Shown piece by piece: positions 1 through 10,534 of a stretch of 51,904 nt of DNA. The notes under the pieces were generated by a model. The model was not told where the DNA came from, made no database searches, and worked only from the letters and a program-made list of their open reading frames with translations. The stretch lies in NCBI GenBank assembly GCA_048213135.1, contig PS015451.1:8443-60346 (forward strand), given 5' to 3'. The translations under genes and the position numbers were made by a program. The stretch's first letter is position 1. Every line of letters starts with the position of its first letter. This DNA is from Reclinomonas americana ATCC 50394. Its lineage: Eukaryota; Jakobida; Jakobea; Jakobida.

Positions 1-95
1 GTACGTACGTACGTACGTACGTACGTACGTACGTACGTCGTACTCTCTCGTACGTACGTACGTACGTACTCTCTACGTACGTACGTACGTAGTAC

Positions 96-132
<37 letters not shown>
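1..132. repeat. (GTAC)n and (CT)n microsatellites at the window edge
   Basis: Tetranucleotide GTAC units run from base 1 to about 98, broken by two short CTCTCT interruptions, and are followed by a CT dinucleotide tract to about 132. GTAC is its own reverse complement, so the tract can fold on itself on either strand. A related GTAC/GGTAC tract abuts the assembly gap near 12220-12275. The tract probably lies in an intron of the minus-strand gene whose first exon is at 246-461. Confidence 0.9.
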
Positions 133-135
<3 letters not shown>

Positions 136-245
136 GACCTCTTCGCACGTTCATCTGTTACTCATCACTTCCCATCAATCAATCACTCTCTCTCCTCCCC
201 TTCTCCTCCCATTCTCCTCCCCTTCTCTCCTCCCCCACACCACAC

Positions 246-461
246 CTCTGCCGCCTTCCTCGGCCGCGGCCACGCCGGTCCCAGACACTTGGCGACCTGC
301 ACACGCACTCCCATCACCAACGGCGACTCCATGAACCCCTTCAGATCGCGATCCTGACAGTCACTGATGTAGGCGCGCATCCATTGTTGCTGCTGCTGCT
401 CGCCCTCGCCCACTAATGACTCCTCGTCGAGCTCAGACGCTTTGCCTTCGCGCAACTCCAT
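246..461 (-). CDS. First exon of an unrecognised minus-strand gene (partial)
   Basis: Translation from the ATG at 461 gives 72 residues in phase 0 up to GCAGAG, followed by a plausible donor GTGTGG. The N-terminus is acidic and has a five-glutamine run (residues 22-26). After that comes a more protein-like stretch, WMRAYISDCQDRDLKGFMES, and the exon ends in a basic PRPRK segment. The sequence left of 246 is purine-rich on the minus strand, intron-like, and contains no further exon before the window ends. I do not recognise the family. The codon-like composition and the shared upstream region with the divergent gene at 1269 support a real gene. The donor could instead lie a few bases downstream. 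Confidence 0.5.
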
Positions 462-1268
462 TGTGAATAAAGAGAACGAATTTGCGCTCGTCCTGTTGCC
501 TCTCTCGCGCCCTTTCTTACATGCAACCGAGAAAGGTATCTGCTACATGCACTGTATGCGAATCTCTTCACGAATAGTGCTTGTGCGCTTCAGCAACGGT
601 TGCGACGTCGACTAGTACTACAGCTTTCGAATTCGTTCGTCCTGCACCTGTGTTTCTCCTGTCACTTGCGCCATGTTCTGTCTTGTATCCCAGCGAGAAG
701 GCCATCTGCTAGTTGTACAGAATGCGCATCTGATCTCGATTTGTGCTTCTGCGGTTCTGCAGCTTCGAATTCAATATCGATATCGCGATCGCTGCTGTTG
801 ACAGTGCTGCAAGTTGAATTGAAATGCGTGGAGGTAGGCGACGCTTGAGCACAGAAGGGCGCACCTTGAGGCCTGATCGCACGAAGACTTGGCGCAGTGG
901 AGCGAGCGGGCTTGAACTCGATTTCGATATTGCGACGTCGAGCTTGCAGAACTCTTGATCTGCAACTGCACTGGCGGATCTGTTGGTTGAACAGTGTGAG
1001 CGGCAGCTAGTAGTCTCTCTGTTCTGGCACGTAAAGACTGCTTGGAGGCCGTAAGAGATGGGGAAGAAATTTTCATCGATATCGAAAATGATTGACGGTG
1101 TGAACGTGGAGGCAGGCTGCAGAGGTACCACTGTGCCCTCGATTACGTGTCGATGTACGCAGTGGGCGAGGGGTGAGAGAGTGGCCAGCTCAGTCGCACT
1201 GTTCCCGTTATTTCCCGCGTCGCAGTGACCGTTACACTTTTTTCATTGTCAGTGCGAGAGAAGACAAG
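462..1268. promoter_or_regulatory. Divergent intergenic region between two genes
   Basis: These 807 bp separate two divergent start codons (461 on minus, 1269 on plus). Several short ORFs occur on both strands, but none shows convincing codon use, splice context or family resemblance. The sequence has repeated TCGAT/ATCGAT/ATCGCGAT motifs at about 735-800 and 900-940 and near 1075-1083, possibly regulatory or just local composition. No TATA box stands out. Confidence 0.4.
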
Positions 1269-3767
1269 ATGGCAGCAACGGTGGCACCGTTTGTCGTGCA
1301 AGAGGATGTGGACATGGAACAGGATGAGCATGATGCAGAGGAGACTGCACACAGCTTGTCGCGACGTGAGAAGCTGAAGGAGTGGAAGAACCAGGTATGA
1401 GAGAGAGAGAAGATGCCTCGTCTCCACTTGCACGCATCATCGCTCCTCCTCACTGCCAGACTGTGTCGTGCCTCCCCTTGGCATTCTCACTCGCTCACTC
1501 GCACACATTCGTCACTCTTCTCCTCTCTTCCCCTGTCTTCTCCTCCCTTCTGTTGCCTTCTACTCTCTTCCACTGTCTTCCAGTCTTCTCCCTTCTCTTA
1601 CCTTCTACTCTTCTCCTCTCTTCGCCTCTCTTCACCTCTCTTCACCTCTCTTCTCCTCTCTCTTCTTCTTCCACTCTCAAGTCTTCCTTTCCATTATTCA
1701 CCTCCCTGTCCACTCTTCAACTCTTCTCTTCTCTTCTTCCCACCTCTCCTCTCTTCTCCTCTCTTCTTCTTTCTTCTTCTACTTCTCCATTCTCCACTTC
1801 TCTTCTCCTTCATTCACCTCCATTTCCTCTTCTCTTCTCTTCCTCATCTTCTCATCCCTTCCTCATCCCTTCTCCTCCCTCTCCTCACCTCTTCCTCCTT
1901 TCTCCATTCCCTTCTCCTCCCCTATCCTCCCTCTCCTCCCTTCTCCTCCCCCTTATTCTCCCTTCTCCTCACCTCTTCCCCCCTTCACCCCTTCTCCCCC
2001 CTTTCCGTTCTCCTTCCTTCCCCTCTCCCTTCCCCGCAGCTGAAGCAACGCGAGGCCGAGGAGAAGCACAAGAAGCAGCAGCAACAGCAGGCCGCCGCCA
2101 TCAAGGCCACTCGCGCCACTCACCCGCGCAACGCCGAGGGCGGCCGAGGCACACGATCGTACAACCTGCGTTCGATGGCTGCACGTGCGCATCTGGCCGA
2201 GGTGGAGGCCAAGGACAAGGAGAACGAGATGGTGCAGCTGCGAGCGCTGCCGATGCCGTCGAGCACCTTCAAGGCGCCGCAGGAGAAGAAGCGCACGGAG
2301 GAGGCAGTGGCGTTTGTGCTGGAGGCGCCAGTGTTGCGCACGGTGCGTGTCAGTTCTTTCATGGTGCAGAGCAATGTGAGCAAGAGACGCAGAATAGAGT
2401 GAGTTTTCGGAGTGTGTGGAGAGGGCATGGTTGTCATGGTAGGAGATTCATCGCCTTCTTACTCTTCGTCCGCGCGCAGTCGCAACGCGCGCAACGCAAG
2501 CGCTCGAACCCTGCCGTCCTGGACGAGCAGCCCAGCAAGGTACGCCTGCGTGCATCGTCAATCTTGCCCTCTCCCGCCTCACACTTCACCTGCTGCAGAC
2601 CGAGGAACCACAACGCAAGACGCGCAAGACCAACGCCGCACAGAGCACCACCGACGCTGCGCTGTTGGCCCAGATTGAGCGACTAAAGGAGGAGAAAGAG
2701 GCGCTGCAGAACGAAGTGGCCGCCATGCGCAGCAAGGCAGACTCATTCCGCGCGCACTTTGGCGAGAGGTTGCGAGAGGCCGCCGACGAGATCGTGTTCA
2801 AGCGCACGGAGAGTGGTGACGAGTCGTTGCAGTCGGGATCGGTCAGCGACCTGGTTTCCACGGTGAGTGCGCAATGGCTGTACGAAGAAAAAGCAGCTGC
2901 GCTTAAATTCTCTGTTTGTGTGTTCTCCTTAGTTCAAGCAGCACATGGAGGAGGTGTGTGTGTGTGTTTGTGTGCGATTCCATCCCTAGTCTTATTTCTG
3001 ACTCTCGCTCATGCACAGGCACGCCAGTCGCGAGAGGAACGCGATCGCCAGGAAAGCGCAGCCGAGGAACTCGCTGCGCTGAAGAAGGTTTGCCGAACGC
3101 TGCAAGGGATAGCCAGATGCGCACTTTCGCGATACTCACCCTCTATCGGGGACAGATCCGTCACGCTGAGATTGCACAACGGTCGCAACGTGGCGCCGAG
3201 GTGGTGGCCCTCCGCGCACGCATCGAGGAGCTGCGCGAGTCGCTCGATACGGAGCGTGCATTGTCGCACCAGGCGCTGGCCTTGGCAGAGAACAAGGTGT
3301 GTATCTGTTATCCCCAACAGTGAGACCCCTTTCTTTCCTCATCACTTCCGCATCGTCGCGCGTTGTGCAGGGGGTGCTGTTGGCGGGCGAGATGTACATG
3401 CAGCTGATGCGCGAACGTGCGCAGGCGGAGAAGCTGCAGCAGCTGCTGAAGGAGAAAATGGCGGTGGAGCGCGCTCGATTCCAAGTGCAGTGCTCCCGCG
3501 AGGTTCACCAGCTGCGCGCCAAGGTCGAGAGCGTCTGCCGCGGCATGATGGTCGAGCGCGCACTCTACGAGAAGCTGCATGGCGAGTACGACAACATGAT
3601 TGAGAACATTACGGAGGCGTACGAGGTCGACACGTTGGAGATGGTGCGTATTACAGCAAAGCTGGTATGATGTCACGGGCTCACTCTCATTTCTCGTTGA
3701 TGCGCAGACGGAGGCGGTGCAGAGCTTTGTGTGCGACGCCATTGGCGACGCCAACGCCATGCTGTGA
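1269..3767 (+). CDS. Nine-exon coiled-coil protein, function unknown
   Basis: Exons: 1269-1394, 2040-2342 (donor could instead be near 2375, GTGAGC), 2480-2539, 2599-2862, 2933-2953, 3019-3087, 3156-3296, 3371-3643, 3708-3767 (TGA). The product is about 438 aa. Residues 30-60 are highly charged (SRREKLKEW then LKQREAEEKHKK). A basic, proline-containing middle section has a YNLRSMAARAHLAE segment and a possible nuclear signal QRKRS. From the fourth exon to the end it is mostly heptad-like coiled coil (LLAQIERLKEEKEALQNEV; LREAADEIVFKR; LRARIEELRESLDTERA). Every intron falls in phase 0 and exon 5 is only 21 nt. The architecture suggests a cytoskeletal, centrosomal or flagellar scaffold, but no family is recognisable. 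The stop lies 223 bp from the convergent EF-hand gene. Confidence 0.75.
1490..2039 (+). repeat. Pyrimidine-rich low-complexity first intron
   Basis: The 645-nt first intron (1395-2039) is almost pure C/T on the coding strand, with imperfect TCTTCTCCTC-type units throughout and the acceptor CCCCGCAG. Long Ser/Leu/Pro-only ORFs crossing it in three frames are artefacts of this composition. Introns elsewhere show the same coding-strand pyrimidine bias. Confidence 0.85.
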
Positions 3768-3990
3768 AAGCGTGAGCAAGTCAATCTTCGTCCTTTGTTG
3801 TTTGTTTTCGTCAAGCGTGTAAGTGTGTTGAAATGAATGGAAATCTGTGCGTGTTTTTTCTTTCGATCACTCACAGCCTTCTTCATCCACGTCGGCGGTG
3901 ATCGGTAGGGGTATTAAAAAAGGAAGATAAGGAGAATGGGAAAGGAGAGAGAGAAGGATTTGGGATCCTGCCGGCCGCACCGAGCACCGC

Positions 3991-6507
3991 TCAGATGCGA
4001 CTGTCGCCACCGCCGGAATGCGCACCACCCGCTGGTTGCTGGCCGGCTCGCTCCTTGATGATGTCGAGCGCGGCGAGGGCACCCGCATACGCATTACGCA
4101 TGGTAAATCGCTCCATCACCACGCGGAATTCGTTGCGTTCCTGCGAGCGGAGAGGGGAAGGGTGAGCACAGCGGGAGGGGGGAAAGCAGGAGGGTGTGCA
4201 CGTACCAACACGCCGTTGTTGTTGGCGTCGACAGATCTGCGGGGGGCGAAGCGAGAGAGGGGGTGAGCATCAGTTTGTTTCACAACAGGCTCACTTCACA
4301 GACTCTGGAGCGCACTCTCTCTCTCTCTCTCTTGCTCACTCTCTCACTCTCTCTCGCTTGCTCCCTCTCTCTCTTTCCTCCCCCGCGCCACGCACCTGAT
4401 GACCTGGTTGACAATCTCTTTTGTGGGCTCCGGTAGCGTAAGCGACGAGTCGACCTTCTTGAGCTCCTTGACGGCCACTGCACAGAACAATCAGCAGGGT
4501 GGCACAGATCGGTGAAAAAAGGTAGCCAACGCAACGTTGATGCAATCCACGCATGGCCTCAAGCACCTCATTGTTGTCCAGTGCGCCGCTCGAGTCCTGC
4601 GGTGAGCGTGTGTATGTTAGAGAGGGTGGGAGACGGGGAAGAGGGAAGGGAGAGAAAAAGGCGCACCTTGTCGTACTTGTTAAAGGTGGTTTCCACTTCC
4701 TCGGCGAACTTTGGTGACTGAATGACCATGGCCATCAAGTCTGTGGAGGTGAAGGAGGCGGAGGGTTAGGTGGAAGCGAAGGGGGGCGAAGGAGGTGCAG
4801 GAAGGAGGCGATGAGGAGACGCGGGCGCAGTTCGAGGGAAAAGGAGACGGGATAGAGAGCGACAAAGCGACGAGAACGAGAAAAAATGAGCGGAGGGTGG
4901 CTACTGTTGGCGGGCACTTGCAGGAGAGCAAGGACGAGGAAAAGGCGAGGACGTGAGCAAGAGACCGCAGTATGCAGGCGGAGGAAAAGAAGGCACTCGC
5001 AGGTGAGCGAGGAGGAGAAGTGAGGAGACGAATGAGAACGAGCAGAGGAGAGCGGCGAGAGGCATCGAGGAAAGCAAGATGTAAGCGGAGGAATACATGC
5101 GCGCAAGAATGTACTCGCGGGAGAACGAGGGGAGACGAAATGAGAACGAGCAGAAGTGAGCCACTAGGGACGTCGAGGAAAGCAAGATGCAGGCGGAGGA
5201 AAAGACGGCACTCGCAGGTGAGCGAGGAGGAGAAGAGAGCAGACGAAATGACAACGAGCAGAGGTGAGCGGTAAGATGCAGACGCAGGTACGCGCACAAA
5301 AAGGCAGCGAGGACGAGGAAACGGCGAGGAGAAGAAATGAGAACGTCAGGAGGAGAGAGCGGCAAGATGCAGACGGAGGATCATGCAAACAACAAGGCAC
5401 TCACTGGGGAGTAAGGACGAGGAAAACAAGAGGAGACGAAATGCGATCGAGAAGAAGGGATCGGCAAGGGACCTCGATGAAAGCAAGATGCAAGCGAAGG
5501 AAGACATGCGCGCAACAAGGCACTCGCGGGAGAGCGAGGACAATGAATGGTGAGAGACGAAATGCGAACGAGAAAAGTGAGCGGCAAGGGGCATCGAGGA
5601 AAGCAAGATGAAGGCGGAGGAATACATAAGGTACTCGCAGGAGAGGAGATGAGCGGACGCCAAAAATCGGAGGAATACAAGCTAACAGGTCACAACGCCG
5701 CAACAGAGTGCACAAACAACAAGAGAATGAGTAGGGGCAAGCAACACCACAAAAGCAAGCTGAGCAAGAAGAAGGCAAGCACAAATTGGGTCAGCGCGGA
5801 GGAATACACACACAACATCGCAACCCGTCCACTCACGCCGCACACAGCACACGAGGAGCAATCACACACACAGAGACAGTGAAAGACAGAGAGGAGAGCG
5901 CGCGCGAGAGAGAGAGAGCATGAGTCATATCGCATTCATGACATGCATGAAACAGACATGAAAGACGCCATGAGACACGAGCAGACACAAGAGAAAGAGA
6001 GAGAAAGTGAGTGAGTGAGAGAAAGAGAGAGGAGGAGGAGGAGGAGAAGAAAGAAGAAGAAGAAGAAGAAGAAGAAGAAGAAGAAGAAGAAGAGCAAGAA
6101 GAAGAAGAAGAAGAAAGACAATGAGAACAAGAAGGAGAAGAAGAAGAAGTAAGACAATGAGGAACAAGAGGAAGAAGAAGAAGAACAAGAAGAAGATGAC
6201 GAAGGTGAAGGAGGTGGAGGGAAAGGAGGAGGAGGAGGAGAAGGAGGTGCAGGGGAAAGAAAACGAGACCGGAAGAAGAGCACGATCGTCAGTGACTCCC
6301 TCACCGGAACTCATTGCTCACACGCTGCGGATCAACGCCCAGAGAGGCAGCTAATGATGCATTCTCCTCGTCTTCTGTGGGCGGAGGCGGAGGAGGCGGA
6401 GGCGGAGGAGGCGCACTGCATGACAGAGTTAGGCATCGACTTTAGGCGCGCATAGGCGTCGCCTTAATGCCACGAAACTCGACTTGTGCTGCCTGTTCCT
6501 CCTCCAT
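3991..6507 (-). CDS. EF-hand calcium-binding protein, 160 aa
   Basis: Exons in transcript order: 6507-6474, 6374-6324, 4740-4667, 4596-4536, 4477-4396, 4236-4206, 4140-3991 (TGA). They sum to 483 nt and join in frame. Two canonical EF-hand loops are visible: DKDSSGALDNNE at about residues 52-63, preceded by TFNKY, and DANNNGVLERNEF at about 100-112. Both have acidic or Asn ligands at positions 1, 3 and 5, Gly at 6 and Glu at 12. The size and paired hands resemble the calmodulin/centrin class, but the linker is unlike calmodulin and I do not assign a subfamily. Exon 4 ends at a GTTGCG donor and exon 1 at GTGGCA. The first two exons are the least certain, because a 1.6-kb repeat-filled intron separates them from the rest. 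The start shares an upstream region with the 7TM-RGS gene. Confidence 0.8.
4900..5650. repeat. Degenerate ~100-bp minisatellite inside an intron
   Basis: Within the EF-hand gene's second intron (4741-6323) a purine-rich unit recurs, recognised by AAAGCAAGATGCAGGCGGAGG. Copies start near 5067, 5172, 5268, 5358, 5474 and 5595, with partial copies earlier near 4965. Spacing is 90-120 bp and the copies have diverged. The unit contains no ORF conserved between copies. Confidence 0.75.
5990..6260. repeat. (GAA/GAG)n purine tract
   Basis: About 270 bp of nearly uninterrupted purine on the plus strand: GAGA, then GGA, then GAA trinucleotide runs. On the transcribed (minus) strand this is a long polypyrimidine tract inside the EF-hand gene's intron. 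Leucine- and phenylalanine-rich ORFs in this interval come from composition. Confidence 0.9.
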
Positions 6508-6559
6508 GCTCACAAACAACGCAGAGTGAGCGAGCGCGATTTGTCTTTTGTCTCTTTTT

Positions 6560-6726
6560 GTGTCTGTGTGTGTGTGTGTGTGTGTTCCGCGCGGGCTTTT
6601 CCAGTGGCACACACATTGTGGGAAGTTGGGAGTGTGGTGGGCGTCACACACTCACTCACACACACAATGGACGCAGCATGCATGGTGTGTGTGAGAGAAG
6701 AAACACACAAAACGCACACACATATG

Positions 6727-6775
<49 letters not shown>

Positions 6776-6960
6776 GCACGCCAAGCATGCAACAAACAGA
6801 GAGACAGGTACACACGCACACACACACACACTCACTCTCACACACACTCTCTCTCTCTCACACACAGGATCTGCTTAATGAGGCAGGCGCTGCTCATGTT
6901 GCGTCTCTCTCTTTGTTTGTTTGTGTGTGTGTGCGCGTGTGTGTGTGTGTGTGTGTGTTC
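6560..6960. repeat. Cluster of (GT)n/(CA)n microsatellites
   Basis: Alternating GT and CA runs occur near 6563-6584, 6728-6760, 6812-6865 and 6920-6958, with short GAGA runs between them. The cluster occupies the divergent region and first introns between the EF-hand gene and the 7TM-RGS gene. This makes the 5' exons of the latter hard to fix. Confidence 0.9.
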
Positions 6961-8847
6961 TCACTGTGATTGATTGCATGTGCATTGTTTGTCATGTTTT
7001 TGTGCATAGGGCGAGGAAATAACGCGGAGATTTAGTCACTTCTCCGACATTGCCTACGATGCGGCAGTCGCTTACACAGTCATTTGCTTGGTGGTATGTG
7101 TGTGTGTGTGCCTCTTCCTCTCTCTCTTTCTCTCCCTCCCCTTTCCCCTCTCTCTGATCTTGTCGTGGAGGCCTGTTGTCCAGACTGTTCGTCGCCCTCC
7201 GTTGGTGTTTTTCACTGCATTCGAGTCGCACTTCCTTCTCTCTCCTTCCTCGCTCATTCGCTGTTTCCATCCCTATTCACTTTATCTCCTTCTCCTCGCC
7301 TTTTTCTTCACCCTCCCCCTTGTTGCCTCATCACCGCGTCTCCCCAGTTCTATGTTATCTGGCGCAACACCAACTACTTGCAGCGGCGATCGCCTCTGAT
7401 CAACATCGCCTCCATCAGCGTGCTGGTGGCGTGCATGACGTTGCGCTCTCGTTTCGTCTCTCCTCGTTGGTTTTCCCTTTCTCATTAATGTGGTGGTAGT
7501 CTTCTGGTCGCCACCCACTGGCTCAATGACTACTGCTGGCCACAATTCCTCGCCCCACTGCTCCTCACACCGCTGCTGCTAGTCGGCCAATTGTTGCGAG
7601 GTGTGTGTGTGTGAGACTCTCCAACGCGGTTGTCGAAAATCACGTGGACTCACACCAAGCTACTGCCTGCAGCCCTGCGTCTGTACGTAGTATTCAACGC
7701 CGAGTTGGCCCGCTCGCTGGCCATCGAAGATCGTTTCTACAATAGGAGTACGCACGTCTTGATTGGTTTGTGCTTCTTTCCTGCTCCCACATGTGCACAT
7801 CAAGTTTCTGTCTCCCTCTCCCTCTCCCTCTCCCTCTCCCTCTCCCTCTCCCTCTCTTCTTCTCTCCCCTCCCCCACGCCTTGTCTTGTCTGACTCTCTT
7901 TTGGTGATCGCAGGCGGAAGAAAATCGCAGGAACTCGCGCCAGACACCGCCAAACTGCTGCAAGCCGGCATTGCCGTCTCCGACGGCGACACGAGCCAGC
8001 CCGACAAGGCCGAGCAGGGACGCAGCAGAGCGTTCCGACTCGCCCGCTACGTGCGCGAGTCGCGCATGCTCATCTACTATGCGTTCTTGGCGGTTCCACT
8101 CGCCATTGCGGTGATTGTGCTGTCGGTGCAGCATGGTCACGACAATGTCACCGATGTTGCGCATGAGGGGAGGAGGGTGGGGGCACAGATGGCATGTACT
8201 GCCTGTGCCTATTGTCGCTGTGATTCTCTGCTTCCTCGCCTCTCTCCACTTAATCACTCACTGACGTTACGCACGCATGCACGAGAGAGAACAAGCATAT
8301 GGCACTCGCTGTTTCATCCACTCCCTGTCGCTGCTATTGCTGTTCTCTGTGCTTCTCTTTCTTTTCTCTCTCCCGCTCGTTGATGTTGCGCACACATGCA
8401 CGAGGAGGGAAACCACAGATGTCACTCGCTGTTTCATCCACTCCCTGTCGCTGCTGTTGCTGTTTTTTCTTCGTCTCACTCTCTCATGTTGCGCACGCAT
8501 GCACGAGGGGAGGAAGAGCACTGATTGCACTCGCTGTCTCATGCACTGCCTGTCCCCTTTGTCGCTGTGTTCTCAGCTTTCTTGCCCTCTCTACATCTTT
8601 GCCTCTCTCACTCGCACGCATGCGCGAGAGAGAAAATCACTATGGCACTCGCTGTCTCGTGCACTGTCTGTCCCTGTTATCGCTGTTTTCTCTGCGTCTT
8701 CCCTCTCTCCACTCTCTGCCTCTCTGTTGTCGCTCCTCGCCCTCTCTCCACTGCATTTCTTCTCCGTCTTTGCCTCTCCTCTCTATTTTCTTTTCTTCTC
8801 ATTTCATTGCCTCATCCATCTCACAATCTCGTTCGCGCTCAGGTTCA

Positions 8848-8878
<31 letters not shown>

Positions 8879-10426
8879 ATCTGCCCTTGCGTCACTGTCT
8901 CTGATTCACTCTCCGAAAGTGTGCTTGTCAAGGCGTGTTCATAGGTTTAGAAGCAAGTGTGCACGCTTGTATTATATAATTTCGTGTCTCACGCCTCGCC
9001 TTCCTTTTGTCTCACTCCTCTCCTCACTTCTCTCTTTATCTCTTCCCCTCATCATCTCCCTTTCTCGATGATTCGCAGGGCCCCGAAGCTGTGTGCAGCT
9101 GCCTCCGCGCACTGCGCAGCTCGCACACGGGCGCCGCCCTGCTCATGTTCATCCTGGCCGTGGGTCTCGCCATCATGGCCATTGTGTTGCGACACGTCAA
9201 GGTGACCCTGCCGCGATCTTTTCCATTCCGTCGTCCTCCTGTCTTGACAACGCGCTTGCAGGATGAATTCTCCATCAACACCGAGCTCACCTCCGTGGCT
9301 CTGTGCACCACTTGCACCATGGTGCCCTACGCCGGCATCAACGTCGCGCTCGACACCAATACCAATGCACCGGCTCTGGTGGCCAGCGAGGTTCGATGGA
9401 AGCGACCCTTCGATCTTTCACTCCCCACTCTTTTTCATAGTTTCCCTCCCCTCGCAGGCCCTCATCTACATTTTCTACTTTGGCGTCTTCTTCTTCACCA
9501 TGCTACTACCGACGGTGGTGGCGGGCGTGTGGTACTGTCGCAATTTGGCGCGACTGCGTGCGACGCGTCCGTGGACGGCCATGGAGAACGACGGCGTGCG
9601 TGGCGCCGGTCTGGCTCAGCCGCTGGCTCCGTTCCGCCCCGACTCCTTCGAGGCCGTGATTCTCTCCACCGAGAAGCGCACCCTGTTCCGTCGCTATCTG
9701 ATTGGCGAATTTTGTGTCGAGGTGACGCGATCCCATCGCCATGCACTTCCTCCACATTCTCACGCTGTGTTTGAACGACAGGGTCTGCTCTTCATGGAGG
9801 AGGTCAAGAACCTGAAAGAAATGGTGGTCTCCAAGTTCGACGGCAACCCGGCAGGCGTCGTCAACGATTTGCAGATCCGGCGGAGATGTCTGCGTATTTA
9901 TCGCGAGTTTTTCGCCAGCTCGGCCGATCACGAGTTGAATCTGCCGGCGGTGGTGCTCAAGGAGGTGCGTGAGGCCTTTGAGAATCCGGATCACACCAGC
10001 TCCCGCTGGGTCTCGGTGCGCATGCTGGCCGAGTCCGAATGGCGTGGCATGCTGGAGGACCAGGCGGCTTTTATGCAGTATGCCGACGCTGCGGCACTGT
10101 CCGACAGCGTGGCCGACTTTCAAACGTGGACCATGGTCTTGCGCGACTCCATGCCCTTCCGATTACGCACCGGTCAGCTGGCCGACCAAGGCTCAGGGTG
10201 GTGTCTGTGCGTGTCGCAGTTCGACGGAGCACTGCGTGCCGTCAAGCGGCTGCTCCGGTCCGACGCCTTTCCGCGCTTCCGTCAATCACGGCAGGCACGT
10301 CTCTCGCAGATCTCGTTCCTTTGCATCATCTCCCTCACTCACTCCCTTTTTCTTTGGCCACAGTTCCTGGCGTACCAGGCGCGCGCGCGTGACATGGAGG
10401 AAATGTTATCATTAGCTGGCATGTAA
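6667..10426 (+). CDS. Seven-transmembrane protein with C-terminal RGS domain
   Basis: Best exon set: 6667-6684 and 6868-6897 (both tentative), 7010-7093, 7348-7439, 7500-7600, 7673-7747, 7914-8155, 9079-9201, 9262-9390, 9458-9721, 9782-10294, 10364-10426 (TAA), about 577 aa. The N-terminal half has six or seven hydrophobic helices, for example ALIYIFYFGVFFFTMLLPTV just before the cytosolic part. The C-terminal domain shows the RGS fold landmarks: LFRRYLIGEF, a CLRIYREFF helix with HELNLP, VREAF, and the terminal KRLLRSDAFPRF. Such 7TM-RGS proteins accelerate G-alpha GTP hydrolysis at membranes (plant RGS1 type). Introns use GTTGCG donors at 7440 and 8156 and a GC donor at 10295. About 68 residues are inserted between the RGS helices (see findings). 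Confidence 0.85.
7808..7855 (+). repeat. (CTCCCT)n hexanucleotide repeat
   Basis: About seven perfect CTCCCT units occur in the intron between 7747 and 7914 of the 7TM-RGS gene. They probably also serve as part of its polypyrimidine tract. Confidence 0.9.
8156..8650 (+). repeat. Intronic tandem repeat that begins at the 5' splice site
   Basis: Units of about 103-121 bp start at 8156 (the real donor, GTTGCGCATGAGG), 8276 (GTTACGCACGCATGC), 8385 (GTTGCGCACACATGC), 8488 (GTTGCGCACGCATGC) and about 8611 (degenerate). Each unit continues with GGCACTCGCTGT-like and CCTGTCGCTG-like blocks. The array fills the first half of the 923-nt intron 8156-9078 of the 7TM-RGS gene. Confidence 0.85.
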
Positions 10427-10534
10427 TTATTATGAGGGAAAAAATGTATCCTAAACACAAACAAAGAAAAAACCCAACACACCTCTTTATCTTGTTTCTT
10501 TACATTTCAATCTTAACTTGCAAGCGGGCGGCGC

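Noticed and set aside
1382-2686. Long ORFs (up to 434 aa) rich in Ser, Leu and Pro
   Set aside because: They translate the pyrimidine-rich first intron of the coiled-coil gene in several frames at once. The true exons join across this region.
4900-5650. Possible CRISPR-like array of regularly spaced repeats
   Set aside because: The spacing is irregular, units are degenerate and spacers are themselves repeated. It is an intronic minisatellite in a eukaryotic gene.
5925-6314. Leu/Phe-rich ORFs resembling membrane proteins
   Set aside because: They read the (GAA/GAG)n tract on the reverse strand and have no splice or start context.
9263-10426. Single 387-aa ORF as one exon
   Set aside because: It runs through stop-free introns at 9391-9457 and 9722-9781 whose translation is not family-like, and it ends through the GC-AG intron.
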